From: Gentiana macrophylla | Taxonomy: Eukaryota > Streptophyta > Magnoliopsida > Gentianales > Gentianaceae | DNA: 64,000 nucleotides | Direction: 5' to 3' | Assembly: GCA_026214975.1 (NCBI GenBank) | Contig: CM047808.1 | Span: forward strand, 55,578,583 to 55,642,582 | Shown: positions 20,108 through 32,273 of the stretch, piece by piece | Position numbering within the stretch: position 1 is the stretch's first letter | Layout: each line of letters opens with the position of its first letter | The notes under the pieces: generated by a model | Told to the model about the DNA's origin: nothing | What the model saw: the letters and a program-made list of their open reading frames with translations, nothing else | The model's database searches: none | Made by a program: the position numbers and the translations under genes

Positions 20108-23100
20108 TGTTGAAATTGTGTCCTAAACTCAATCGGGTTGGACCGGATCCGATCGGGTTGGATCATTTCTACTATTTCTTTATGTTTATACATATATTAA
20201 ATGGTTTTTCTGATGTCATATATTTATTCTTTTAAAGAACCAATTATGAATTGTTATATAATAACGTCCTTAGTATTAAACTGTAATAGAGAAACCATGA
20301 TATGCGATTATGGTTAATGAGATCTCTAATCACTTTAATAAATTTGATACTAAAATGTCTCTAGGTTGATGTACTATTAAACAGGCGTTGATAAGACAAA
20401 CAATTTGCTAAAGACGTATTAAATGCCTTCATCTTTAAGGCGAGGATAGATCCCGTCTATCGAAGTGAAGAGACACTTGACCATGCGTGACGCGTGTATT
20501 AGAAATCGACGCTTAAACCGACACACTTATTATTAAGTGTCGCAGTATGTGGCAGTTGTGTAATTATCCTAAGACCGGAGTGTTCATGACATCACGGTGT
20601 GGATTGTCATGGTTTGACACTTTGAGGTTTCCCCTAGCCATGGGGCGATCAGCGGTAGTGATTGGGTGTGATACTGAAGCATGCATGTTGTTCGTCCGGG
20701 AATCGCGTACCCTATTAGTAGGGGTGAATATCCAAAAGGTCCTTCTTATAAGGAATGTCTTGCTCTCGTGAATCTTTGCAAAGTGGAAGTAAATGAGTTA
20801 TTTCGAGAGAGCATGATATCCAGATTATAAGATACGGTCGTTGATGTATGACACTCGACGTATGACCGTATGGATATTATTACAGTGATAGGATTCTATT
20901 TACACGGTAACTGTTTCACATGAAAGGTAGTAGTCATTGCAATTGATTCTTCCGATGATTGGGGGTCACGGTGTATTGCTAGACGTTATCCCGTGATCGT
21001 CAGGTATGAACGGCATTTTCGTAATTGCACTTTGTGTCTACGGCCAACATATTCCGAAGCCTATTGGGTCACACACATAAGAACATCTATCCGGATTAAA
21101 GTACGGTTATAGTGATAACCAAATAAGGAAAGTTTATCTCGACTATGAAGTGTTATAGTGATAAATTAATATGGTGGAATTTATTTATTATGAATAAATA
21201 TAATACAAGATATTAATTATGTTGATTAATTAAATATAAACATAGTGTATGTGTATGTCGTAATTATTATGTGTATATGATACAAATGTATTTTGCAAAT
21301 TAATTAATCATATTATTTTATTAATTAAAAAATATTCGGGATGCCAACTTGCTGGCATATGGGGCACCACTTTTAGTGTATTAAGATACACTTGGATTGT
21401 GTAATTTAATTAATAAGATTACCATAATATTAATGTTGGTCCCTTGAAAATGCTTTGGTTAAGTTTAGAGGGGGTGGGGGTGAATAAACTTAACACTTAA
21501 AACTTTTTGAAACAAACTCAAAGAAGGTCGATGAGCTTCTTGACTTCTCGATGAGTCTGGCGACTTCTCGCAGATCCTGTGACGACCACCAAGTGAGTCT
21601 GTGACTATTGATATTACTAAATTTGTTGCAGCGGAATATATTTATTTTAAGCCTTGTTACTTGTTGTTAAAGGAATGATACTAAGTATTGGATACTCAGC
21701 AGTGTAAGTGTGTGATTCAGTTGCTAGTTTCAGTAGGTTGATGTGATCAGTATACTAAATTCAGAAAATAAATGCAGAAAGTAAGTAGGCAATTTTTATA
21801 GTGGTTCCAGGTGGTGTAATTCTGTCAGTCCACTCTTCTCCCGTGATGTTTGAGGAAATTCACTAGAGATTTTTGAGGTCGCAGTTACAAAAATCCCTAA
21901 GATGTCCGTCCTTCACCAATAGCTATGGCTTCACAAACTAACACACTTGAAACAGGTAGGATTGCTGCTCCAAAGTATTCCACTGGTCCTTGAAGGGTAG
22001 AATTGCCTCTTCACCAGCTCCACCACAAACAACAGTTCTTGACACCTAAGTGCTTCTCTGTCCTCAACAGGACTCTTGTAAAAGAAAGATTGAATCAAAT
22101 AAATGATTCAGTTGTCAGCAGCTTGATCAGGATGAAATGATCAGCAGCTTGATGTGTTCAAGTGTGTGTACTTGATGTAACTTGATAGCAGGTTACACTT
22201 GAAGAATTTTCTGGATCAGTTGCTTTTAGCTCAATGATGTCAGCAGGGTGTTTTTCTTGATCTTTAAGAAGATAGCTTCGTATGGATTGTATTGTTGTTC
22301 ATCAATTCATCATCTTCAAATTGAGTCAGAAGTCCTCTATTTATAGGTAGGAAACATGTGACTTCTTGTTTGAAATTCAAATAGTCGTTTCAAACTTGTC
22401 TCCATCTTGACTTGCTTTTTCTGACTGTTCATAGTACTGACACAGTCAGGTATCTTTTTATTAGTTTTCAGACTGTCCCCCTTTGACTTATGTCCATTGG
22501 ATAATCCTCTGAATCTTTCCAACGTTCCTTTTATTTTTGACCATTGATTTGTTGACAAAATCAAGGCTTTTAATCCAACCTTATCCTTTTAATCTTCCAA
22601 TGTAACCTTTGATTAAATCGAGATTTATACTCAGCAGATATTTGACTTATTTTAGTCTGTTGATGTACATATCTGTCAGCTGGCTTAAGTCTGCTGTGTT
22701 TTGATAACACATCAACTGACTTCTTCTCATCTAACTTTTTATTATGAAGTTAGAGTACACCATTTTGATTATAACTAGGTTCCAATCACCACTTAACATA
22801 TGGAACTTAGGCCTTGTACACAAAGTATATGTAATCAGTTTAGGTCATCACAGACTTCCCTAATTTCTTATTCCATATCCTTGACTTTAAATACTAAGTT
22901 TGATCCCTTAGCCTTCAATAACTGAGTTTGAACCCTCAGCCTTCAGTCTTCAGAAGGTTCCTAACTAGTCTACTAACCTAGTTACCCTACTGACCTAGAC
23001 AGGTCTGCTGATACAGTCAGCTGGCCTAATTACAATTCTTGTTTGATCAAACCTATACAAAGATCAAACTCTAATAAACCTATACATTTGATCTAGACAT

Positions 23101-23777
23101 CTTTTTGCCTTTGCTCTATAACAGTTAGTCTGGCACTCATCATTAAAACTTAAAATATGTCCAACAATTAATATTGTATATAAATTGATTTTTAGAATTT
23201 TATGGTAATAAGATAAATATATATTCAATTAAGATAATGTCAATATATATCTTGGAAATATATTTAATATAAGATATTGAGTATTAAATGAAAGAGATCA
23301 ATCAAATGTATTTTCCTTATTTTATTAGGAAAATGTTTTCTTTCTCATCAATCTACTAGAATCTATTCTCAATCAGATTGGGATTGTCATAAGGGTGCAC
23401 CACACTCTATTTAAAGGATGGGTTGGCTAGCTCTTTTGTCATCACAATTCCAAAAGCTAATAGTTCTTGTGAAAAATAGAGAGCTTCTTAGAGAGAGATT
23501 TGAGAGAGAGAAGGCCGGTCTAGCAACCGGATTTTTTTAGTAGCAACCCATTGGTGGATTCCGACGGGTTGTTCGTGTGGACTAGCGGTAGAGGCCGAAG
23601 GCTTGGGCAGCTCCATGCACCGCTACTCTCCTTAGACGGTCAAAACGTCGATCTTTTAGATCAAGCAAGGTATTCACCGTCTACTACTTAATTGTTTATT
23701 GCTTAAACGAAGTCGGTCCTGATTAAAAGGAAGTAAATTTTTGAATTCTGCTGCGTTTCCTCGTAGATTTCGTAACA
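20108..23777 (+). repeat. Solo LTR-B (plus), TSD AAACC, split by a solo LTR-A
   Basis: Starts TGTTGAAATTGTGTCCTAAA and ends TTTCGTAACA, flanked by AAACC at 20103-20107 and 23778-23782. Net length without the nested element is about 1.93 kb. The same sequence recurs inverted at 27621-29959 and 61823-63121 (for example CCGATGATTGGGG and CTTATAAGGAATGTCTT), defining family B. No internal region lies between the TSDs, so it is a recombination-derived solo LTR. It has no coding frame. Confidence 0.9.
21434..23166 (-). repeat. Solo LTR-A (minus), TSD ATTAA
   Basis: 1733 bp, from TGTTGGTCCCTTGAAAATGC to TATGTCCAACA on the plus strand, flanked by ATTAA at 21429-21433 and 23167-23171. Orientation is set by the Sirevirus copies, whose LTRs run TGTTGGAAATAAAATT..GGGACCAACA; here that reads on the minus strand. 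A solo LTR inserted in another solo LTR. Confidence 0.92.
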
Positions 23778-23860
23778 AAACCTCCATCTGAATGTATGAA
23801 TAACTATAAATGAAATCTGAAATTATCTATGGCTTTTCTATATGTATTCATTTCTTAAGT

Positions 23861-23947
23861 TGGTATCAGAGCAAGGTTAACAAAGGCATCGACGACGTCT
23901 TCAGTCACAGCTACGATGACCACATCCACCTCCACCGGAGGGTAACT
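23861..23947 (+). other. LTR-C primer site and start of its internal region
   Basis: TGGTATCAGAGC at 23861-23872, then a Thr/Ser-rich coding-like start (ATG at 23916, MTTSTSTGG then stop). Copia gag N-termini often look like this. The sequence then joins unrelated DNA near 23948. Confidence 0.5.
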
Positions 23948-24480
23948 CAAGAAGTGATGTAAACCGAATCTTGTAGGATCGTTGATTAAAGCACAGCAAA
24001 CGATTCAGCTTTGAAAAGTATAATTTTTATGGATTTTCTGAATTTAAAACGAAAATAACAAAAGGGATATGTAAATACTCCATCTCAGAATATTTACTAC
24101 AGTGATCCCATCTCAGGAACACCAACCAATTACCCCGTCTCAGGATAATCGAAAGAACCTAATCACTGGAAGTTCTTGAAATGAAACAAAGTGTTTTTTC
24201 AATTCCCAAAATATTCTCCCTTTTTCAGTTCAGCCACCAAACATATAAATAGAGAGATTATGACCTAATGCCCTAGTAGAATGGCGCCAATTTGGGCTAT
24301 TGGGCCTGATTATTAATTCTACTAATTCTACTAATTAAAATCCCAATGCAAATTAAAATAAATAAATAAAATAGTCCATAAAACTGAATATAGGCGCCCC
24401 ATGTGTGGGCTTTTATTGTTGGATCTTCCTCTTGAATTGGGGCTACATCATCTTGGCGTTTTGCACCATTAAAAGGTTGG
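23948..24480 (-). other. Probable minus-strand LTR/leader fragment with CTGAGA-motif repeats
   Basis: On the minus strand there is a TATA-like TCTCTATTTATATG near 24255, followed by three spaced copies of CTGAGAYGGRRT (24150-24085 region: CCTGAGACGGGGT, CCTGAGATGGGAT, TCTGAGATGGAGT). This resembles the promoter and transcribed 5' part of an LTR, but neither terminus is identified. Confidence 0.35.
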
Positions 24481-27400
24481 TAATATAACCCCCTCGTAGG
24501 TTAGATCTATTATTTATGTATTTTGTATTGTTTAGATCTAGATCTATACTATTCCGCTGTGTAATCGGGTGGATCTATGATCCATCCGGCGATATTACAT
24601 CCTACACATAGGAGGGTAGATTATTGAAATAATGTCAATTCTCATAGCTAGGAAACGACACCCTACTTGACATCGAGAATGTTTAGGTGAATCAAGAATA
24701 CCTCGAGACTTAGCTAGTGTTTGTGAGTATTAGATTGGATCATAGCTCGGCAATCTCTTTTATATAGTTTTAGATCTTTATTTTGTTTTATATATTTAGT
24801 TGTTAGAACCGGTGATCTGACAAATTACCATGTTCAAATTTATGTTGGCCTAAACTAGGAACGAGACAGACTTTGGTACTCGACCAGATTTCCTGTGGGA
24901 TAAGACATTGACTCACCAATTCTAGGCTACAGTTGACCCGGTACACTGCCGGTATGATTGGACACTTAGAAAAAGCCGATCAATACGTATTACCCATATG
25001 ATTCATAATCATATGGTTCAGACATCATCAGAATGATATCTAATTGCACGTTTCTCTTCCACAGAGACTGTCTAAAACAACCACAATATAGTGATATTTC
25101 ATCACTTGTATCAACTATATAGTGACCATAATCTATTATAGTAGATTTGACGACTAGTCAACTTTATTGGAATAACGTTTATTCCTTAAAATTGAATTTG
25201 TCTATTAAATTCTAACAAATAATTGAAATCTTGTTCTTCATAAGAACCGGAACACAATAACATTTATTTGGTTCATTTATCAGTTTACCAGAACTAGATT
25301 ACCATATGGCAAGTGTTGCAACATTTGCTTCACTTTCCATATCTATGGTTATTCTATGTTTAATCTTTCTAACTTAATCGTACTCGCAAGATATCATATA
25401 TCTAGTGTCGACTTGAGCTTAGATAGACTTACCTCAACTTACTTGTTTAGAATAGAGACTTCGATAAGTTCTCTATTTAAGCACATGCCCTAGCTTTCCT
25501 TTTAATCCCTTAAGCATTTGTAAATATTTCTTAGTTTAGTCTTCATAAGACTTAAGAAAAATCACAAAAGCTACCTTTTAATTTTCTTTCATAAAGAAAA
25601 TCCAAAGTTTATTAGATAGTTTATTTAACATTTCGAATCAGATTCAAAACGTGAACTATTCAAAACATGAATTAAGTCGATACTTAAATCTTTCAATTTT
25701 GAAAACAACCTTTCCAAAATTCATTGTGGTCATTCTCATTCAACACATATAACGTTCGAATTGATTGTCATCGTATGACAAAATGACCCATTGAACAACG
25801 TCGTATCCAATATATGATTAATTAATTGAAACTTATTTCAAGTGATTTAATCATATACTGAGCTTCTGTTTTGATTAATAATTAATGTCTTAGAGCACAA
25901 CATCAAATATGTAGTCTCTTTGTCTTTAACTACTATAAAGATCTCATTTAGTTTACCCTGATTCTCGATGTGGGCCGAACAACCAAGATAATTCGACAAG
26001 TAGGTAACAATTTACCAATCACATCTCTATGCGACTCTTGGTGGTTGACTAGGTAACTCTTTGACACTTCACATCACTATATGATAGCCAACCCATTGTC
26101 TCTAAAATTAGACGTCCTGACGTGGGCCTATCACCGTAAAAATTTAGTTAAGTCACAACCCAATATTCGCGAGATCTCATACGATCATATCTCTATAATA
26201 ACGATATACCCGAGGTGGGTCAACTTCCGATGTGGGCCGATCAGTTGGATCCGAACAAGGACTCTTCACCGTCATTATAATATTGGGAGACAAAATTTTC
26301 GACTTAATTTTTGTTGTGGGAGTATTTTACAAATTAATTCACTTAATTAATTTTAATTACGGTCTCATCAAATATATCTATCTCTATAGACATACATCCT
26401 ACACATTCATCTAGATCGTGCCTAGTCATGCATCTATCGTATCATATAAAATAAATACATGCGTAAAGTAAACGGTATGATCATGGACCTTTCCTAAGTG
26501 CGGTTTTGAATACAAACTGACGAAACCGCGGTTCACAAATCTAAGGGTAGCTGCAACCGCCAATAGGATCTATATGTCGTCTTTCTTTGGCCTTCGTCTT
26601 CTGCTCTATCTTGTTACATAATTTTATCTAATAAAATAAATACACCCACCGCACATGGGGGCAGTTAATGGGAATGAGATAAATGCAGAAAATAAAGTAG
26701 GTCACGTTCTTCATAACGGCCTAGGACAATTTTTATACCAACAAAAAATAAATCATTCACATCTATCCTATTGGTCGAGTTCATAATCAATCGGGGTCCA
26801 TATAATCACATTATGTCTACACAATATCTAGTTCATACAATTAAAATCATATGAAAAAGATAAAATCTAAAATTACAAACTTGCGTCTTAATTAATCGAT
26901 TAATGTTTAATCAATTAAATAATTTTATTTAATCAATTAACCAATTAACTTTCAATTAATTAATGATTTTAATCGAAATAAAATTAACGGTTAATTTTAA
27001 AAGATTTCAATTTTAATTTTAATCAATTAGAACTATTCCAAAAATAAGTCAAAATTAAAATTAAGTTTTTTTTGTTTCTTTCATTTTGATTCCTAATCAA
27101 AAGGGATGCTTTTGGTTTCTAAAACCAAAAGACACCATTAGGCTATTTCCTAAATCAAAATTTTGAAAAAGGCCCTAGACCTATTACAAACTAGATTTGG
27201 AAAGGCCTAAGTTAATCATAAGTCCACAAAAGTGGACCATGGCCTTAACCATTTTACTCAACAAATTGAGTGGTGGTCTTTTTCATGTCATGTGGCATCA
27301 CAGTAGTCCAAACTATTTGAACTATTAGTTAGCCACATGACACCAACTAAACAAAAGAAATTTTTTATGTACCATAAAATCACAAAACACATAAAACGAA

Positions 27401-27607
27401 AATTTGTGGTTCCACCATAAATCACCAGCCGACGCCGACTACCCAGAAGCAGCCGACGCCGGCGAGTCATAGGTGGGGCACCGCCGCCAGTCGGCCGAAC
27501 TGCCCTAACCACCGACGGTTCATTTTTTTTCGTTTCGCAAATTTATATCATGCATCAAGAATAATTACTACGCAAATTGACATGTTTATTGATTAAGCTC
27601 GAAACTC
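24481..27607 (-). other. About 3 kb coding-free sequence left of LTR-B, probably LARD-like internal region
   Basis: It directly follows, on the minus strand, the primer site at 27619-27608, so at least its right part is the internal region of the LTR-B element. No frame longer than about 90 codons is convincing. A GC-rich patch (27420-27510) stands out in an otherwise AT-rich stretch, and 24838-24960 has a CCTGTGGGATAAGAC..GTACACTGCCGGT stretch that recalls gypsy leader sequence, so fragments may be mixed. The matching 3' LTR was not found. Confidence 0.4.
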
Positions 27608-27619
27608 GCTCTGATACCA
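27608..27619 (-). other. Primer-binding site of the minus-strand LTR-B element
   Basis: The minus strand reads TGGTATCAGAGC one base after the LTR end (..CCTAACA G TGGTATCAGAGC), complementary to initiator Met tRNA. It fixes the orientation and identifies 27621-29959 as a 5' LTR. Confidence 0.85.
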
Positions 27620-27620
27620 C

Positions 27621-29959
27621 TGTTAGGAAATCTATGCGGGAACACAGCGGAATTTAATTTTTTTTTTCTTTCTAACCATGATCGACTTTGTTTAAACAAC
27701 AAGCATAAAAGAAGTAGATGAAAGAACTACCTTGGTGATCTAAAATAGATTGATGCTTTGTCTACTGTTGTAGTTTCTGCACGAAGCCGCCCAATCGTTC
27801 GGCCTCTACCGTTGATCCACACGAACAACCCGCCGGAATCCACCATTGGATTGCTACCGGAAAAATCAGCTGCTAGGCTGCCTTTTTCTTTCTCCCTAAT
27901 CTCTCTCTCAAGAAGCTCTCTTAATTTTCTAGTAGAAAATAAGACTTTTAATTGTGATACAAAATAGATTGGCACTCACTACATATTTATAGTGGTAATG
28001 GAGCCGCATATATGTTCCAATCCTATTAGGAGAAGCTTCCTATTGGATAGAGGAGAAAGAAAACCAATTTCGAATGAGATAAGAAAAATAGATATTCTAG
28101 ATTTATCTTATTTAATACTCAATATCTTATATTAAATATTTCTAAGATATATATTGTCAATATGTAATATTGAATATATCTTTAATATATTACCATAAAT
28201 CAATTCACACATGAGTGCAAATCTATACTCATTAATATCTAATATTAATATATGATAATACTTAAATTAATGGAAAATTAGGGATAATGACACAATCTGA
28301 TATATTTTTAAGTAACAGGACAACTACGTATTTTTTATAGGAAGAAGACAACTGTATAATTTTTATAGCGAGAAGGACAAACAGTGAATCCCGAAAATCA
28401 GTGAATCTCCCCAGTGTATCCCGAAATCATTGAATTTAACGATGAATCCTTAAAATCAGTGAATTTCGAAAATGAATTTTGAAAATTAGTGAATTTCGAC
28501 AGTGAATTTCGACAGTGAATTTAAACAGTGAATTTCGAACACAAGTGAATTTCGGCATTGAATAAATAGTTTTGTCATTTATGCAAAAGTTTCAAAAGAC
28601 TGTCCTTCTACTCAATTGATGAAATATTTCTGTTCTTCTCCCTCATTTCCCCTTTAATTAATTTGCAAAATCCATGTATATCATATAAACATGTCATCTG
28701 CACCCCATACGCCACAAATTGGCATGCGGAATATTCTCAACTAATATAACACTATGATTAATTAATTCGCAAAAATACAAGTATATCATATATGTATATA
28801 TTTGACATATACATAATAAAATATTTACATTTAATTAATCAACACAATTAATATCTTGTATTATATTTATTCACAATAAATAAATACCACCATATTAATT
28901 TATAATTATAATACTTTATAGCCGAGATAAACTTCCCTTATTTGGTTATCACTATAACCGTATTTTAATCCAGCTAGATTTTCTTATGTGTGTGACCCGA
29001 TAGGCTTCCGAATAAGTTGGCCGTAGGCATACTAAAATACCCTTCGCACCTAACGATCACGAAATAGCATCTAGCAACGCATCGTGACCCCCAATCATCG
29101 GAAGTCAAATGAAATGACTACTATAGTTCATGTGAAACGGTTACCATGTAAATATAATCTTATCGCTGTTACAATATCCATACGGTCGTATCTCAGGTGT
29201 TAATACATTAACGACCGTATCTTATAATCTAGATATCATGCTCTATCGAAGTAACTTATTTACTTCCACAATGCAAAGATTCACGCGAGTAAATAATCCT
29301 TATAAGAAGGCCCTTTCGGATATTTACTCATATTCATAGGATACGCGATTTCCGGACGAGCAATATGAATCCTACGCATGCTTCAGTATCATACCCAATC
29401 ACTACCACATGATCGTTCCATGGCTAGGGAAAACCTCAATAGTGTCAAAGCATGACAATCCACCCCGTGATGTCATGAAGACTCCGGTCTTAGGATAATT
29501 ACACAACCGCCACATAGTGCGATACTTAATAAAGTAAGTGGTCAGTCTAACATACGCATTCTATAATACTCGTCCTCGTACAGTCCAAGTGTCCCTATAC
29601 TCCGATAGATGAGATCTATCCCCATCTTCAATAAGATAGAAGACATCTAATACATGCTAGTCTAATCATACTATTAATGTCCCATTTAATATCACATACG
29701 ACTTGAGACATTTTAAGTATAAAATTCAATAAAGTGATTCGAGATCTCATCAACCATAATCCCGATTATGATTTCTCTTTCACAATTTGACACTAGGGAC
29801 GTTATCACATATACAATATCATAAATGATTCATTAATCGAACAAATATATAATAACATAAAGCCATTTAATATATGTATAAACATAAATATATAGTAGAA
29901 ATGATCCGACCCGGTCGGATCCGGTCCAACCCGATTGTGTTTAAGACACTATTTCAACA
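27621..29959 (-). repeat. LTR-B 5' LTR (minus), 2.3 kb with an internal insertion
   Basis: Plus-strand ends are TGTTAGGAAATCTATGCGGG and CACTATTTCAACA. Its right 1.3 kb is the inverse of the solo LTR-B at 20108 onward (GACCCGATAGGCTTCCGAAT, CATGCTCTATCGAAGT). The extra length comes from an insertion at about 28275-28665. A TATA-like ACTATAAATATGTAG-type region lies near 27985 on the minus strand. The right neighbour is gypsy sequence. Confidence 0.88.
28275..28665. repeat. Insertion in LTR-B carrying a GTGAATTTCGA minisatellite
   Basis: This segment is absent from the solo LTR-B at 20108. It holds ten or so degenerate copies of a 14-18 bp unit (CAGTGAATTTCGACA and variants) at about 28380-28565. 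Its ends, AGGGATAATGACAC and, inverted, AGGGGAAATGAGGG, are weakly similar inverted termini. No clean TSD. Confidence 0.55.
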
Positions 29960-31020
29960 TGTAGTATATCGATGGAGCATCTAGCAAAGAAGGATCAAGG
30001 AAGGTCTTCTGCTGATCAGCCCTAAAGGTGAAGAATTCCCATATGCTTTACGTTCCATCTTTCAAGCTACATGTAATGAGTCTGAATACGAACCGGATTA
30101 CGTTTAGCAATAAAGTTGGGGGAATTTTTTTTACAGGTTTACAGTGACTCATAGTTGATTGTAAATCACGTTAAAGAAGAGTACGAAGCCAAAGAAGAGC
30201 CGATGAAGAAATACTTGGCCATAGTACAAGCGCTGCTAAAGGAATTTCATTGTGTTCGCCTGTTCGGATCGAGCAGATTCCCCGATCTCAAAACAAGCGA
30301 GCAGATGCGCTTTCGAAATTGGCCTCAAGCTTCTTGTCCGATAAAAAGGTATTGGTTGAACTATTGAAGGAAATAAGTTATCACAAAAAATCCGTTCAGC
30401 CAATCACACAGAAGGAGACCTGGATGGACCCTATTGTGTCCTATCTAAAAAATGGAATCCTCCCGGCTGATCGGACCCAAGCTAGAAAAATGAAATTTTT
30501 ACCCGTCAGGTATTCTCTGTTCAATGATGTGCTTTATCGAAGGTCCTATATCACCCCATGGCTCAGGTATGCATCAGAGGAAGAAGGAAATTATCTCATT
30601 CGCAAAATTCACCTAGGCATATGCAAAAAGCATGCGGGAGCCTGGACCCTAGCCCAAAAATTCCGTATGTTCGGCTACTATTAGCCGACAATGCGGAGAG
30701 ATGCTCAAGAGCCTATCCTAAATGCAAATAAGGTGCACGATAACTTAACACATCAAGTTTCTCAGACAATGGTCCTAATAGCATCCCCATGGCCCTTCGA
30801 CTAATGGGGTGTCGACCTGGTAGGACCACTTCCCCGAGCCCCGGGTAACCTCAGATTTCTAATGGTCACAGTGGACTACTTCACCAAGTGGGTTGAATCA
30901 GAGGCGCTCAATACAATAACTGCCAAATTGATTCAAAAACTCCTTTGGAAAAATATAGTATGTAGATATGGAATCCCGAGGACGCTAATCTCAGACAATG
31001 GAACGCAATTCCAGGACAAA
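29960..31020 (+). pseudogene. Ty3/gypsy RNase H-integrase fragment (Tat-like)
   Basis: In order: RNase H start IDGASSKEGS then LLLISPKGEEFPYAL (29965-30090), IVNHVKEEYEAKEEPMKKYL (30158 onward), IEQIPRSQNKRADALSKLAS (about 30268-30330), and the integrase zinc region HLGICKKHAGAWTLAQKFRM (30610 onward) with a stop at 30682-30684. The core follows: WGVDLVGPLPRAP (30806 onward), VTVDYFTKWVESEAL and SDNGTQF (about 30990). Frames change at least four times. The domain order, RNase H then integrase, is gypsy; the wording is like Tat/Retand elements. RT, gag and LTRs are not adjacent. Confidence 0.85.
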
Positions 31021-31139
31021 ACAATTATTAAGGAATTAGTTTTCTTGGATAATTGTTTAACATATGATTTAATCATTTATTTATTAAGTGATAAATCATG
31101 GAATATTGGATAATATATTTACTTATCCTAATTTATTTG
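31021..31139. other. Short AT-rich segment between gypsy and LTR-A
   Basis: No feature recognised; probably the remaining flank into which the LTR-A copy at 31140 inserted. Confidence 0.4.
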
Positions 31140-32273
31140 TGTTGGAAATAAAATTTATGTTTTGATGATAATTCATCATATTTACTCAGAATATTATCTT
31201 AACCTCATTGATGAAGTGCTGAAGCTAGCTGTTATAGTGAAAAGCTAAAAGATGTCTAGAATTGAATGTATTTGTCTTACTAGAGTCTGATATTTGTATA
31301 GGTTACATCAGACAAGCACTGTAATAGTTAGTGTGTCGTGAAACTGAAAACTGGAAGTCATTTAGAAAACTGGAGATCGTTAAGATAAACAAACTGACTC
31401 AGAATACACCAATATGAAACTGAAGAAGATAAGTTCGCTGAGGGACACAAAATCGGTTGGCTTATCTAGAAGATAGAAGAACCGAGGGTTACAAACTCAG
31501 TTATAGAAGATTGAAGAACTGAGGGTTCAAACTCAGTTATGAAGATTACAAGTCGAGACTATAAAGTTAGACTTCAGGCAAGTTTGTGGTGACCTGAACT
31601 GACTTTATGGATCTTGTATGAAGACCTAAGAATCATGAGGACAATGAATTCTTAATTGTTTATGGTGTACTCTGATTAAGTCAACTATAATTAGATGAAA
31701 AATGGAGTACTGATATTTGAAGAAGAGTAAAATATTAGTCAATGCTCCAAGTCAGTCAAGAAACTGACAACTGATAAACACAGTATAAAATCGATCAAGA
31801 AACTCGCTTTATATGTCACCATCCAACAAACGATAGTATAAATAACATTTTAAAGGAAGCAATTTTATTGGATGAAATACTGACACATAAGGACGGTCAG
31901 AAAATATAGACGTTACAAGATAGACGTTGATACAATTCGAATTCAAGCAAGATGAACGTTGGACCTTACACAGAGGACTTTGCACCAAGAACAAAAAAGA
32001 AGATTTATTAAGATCAACAAGCATTTTTGTGCACTAGTCTTAGTTATTCGAATTGCTATCATCTCAGCGCTATAACAAGATCATATCAAGAATTTCTTCA
32101 AGTGTTCAAGCTACACGAGAATTTATCCGTTCGAGACACTTTGAAGAACCACAAACAAGAATCAATTTATTGATTCTCAGCCCAACTTTGATTCTACATC
32201 AAAGGTTTAGACTGTGAAGCAAACCGGGAAGGTTTTGTCAAGGACAGTTGTTACAAGCAGTCGGGTAGACTGT
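31140..32273 (+). repeat. LTR-A, truncated copy (plus)
   Basis: Starts TGTTGGAAATAAAATTTATG and follows the Sire-5 LTR (38432 onward) closely as far as GTCGGGTAGACTGT at about 32270, then switches abruptly to inverted Sirevirus protease sequence. About 600 bp of the LTR 3' end is missing. Confidence 0.85.

Larger units (their letters stand above)
19952..23860 (+). repeat. LTR-C: copia LTR interrupted by a solo LTR-B
   Basis: TGTTAGGATATATGGTGATG starts at 19952, and a Met-tRNA primer site (23861-23872) lies just right of the nested insertion. Removing 20108-23782 leaves an LTR of roughly 230 bp. The right end (CTTAAGT) is not the usual CA, so this border and the family are uncertain. Confidence 0.5.

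Noticed and set aside
27288..27512. Arg/Gly-rich 74-residue minus-strand protein
   Set aside because: It lies in the GC-rich leader just after the LTR-B primer site; no similarity and no context for a gene.
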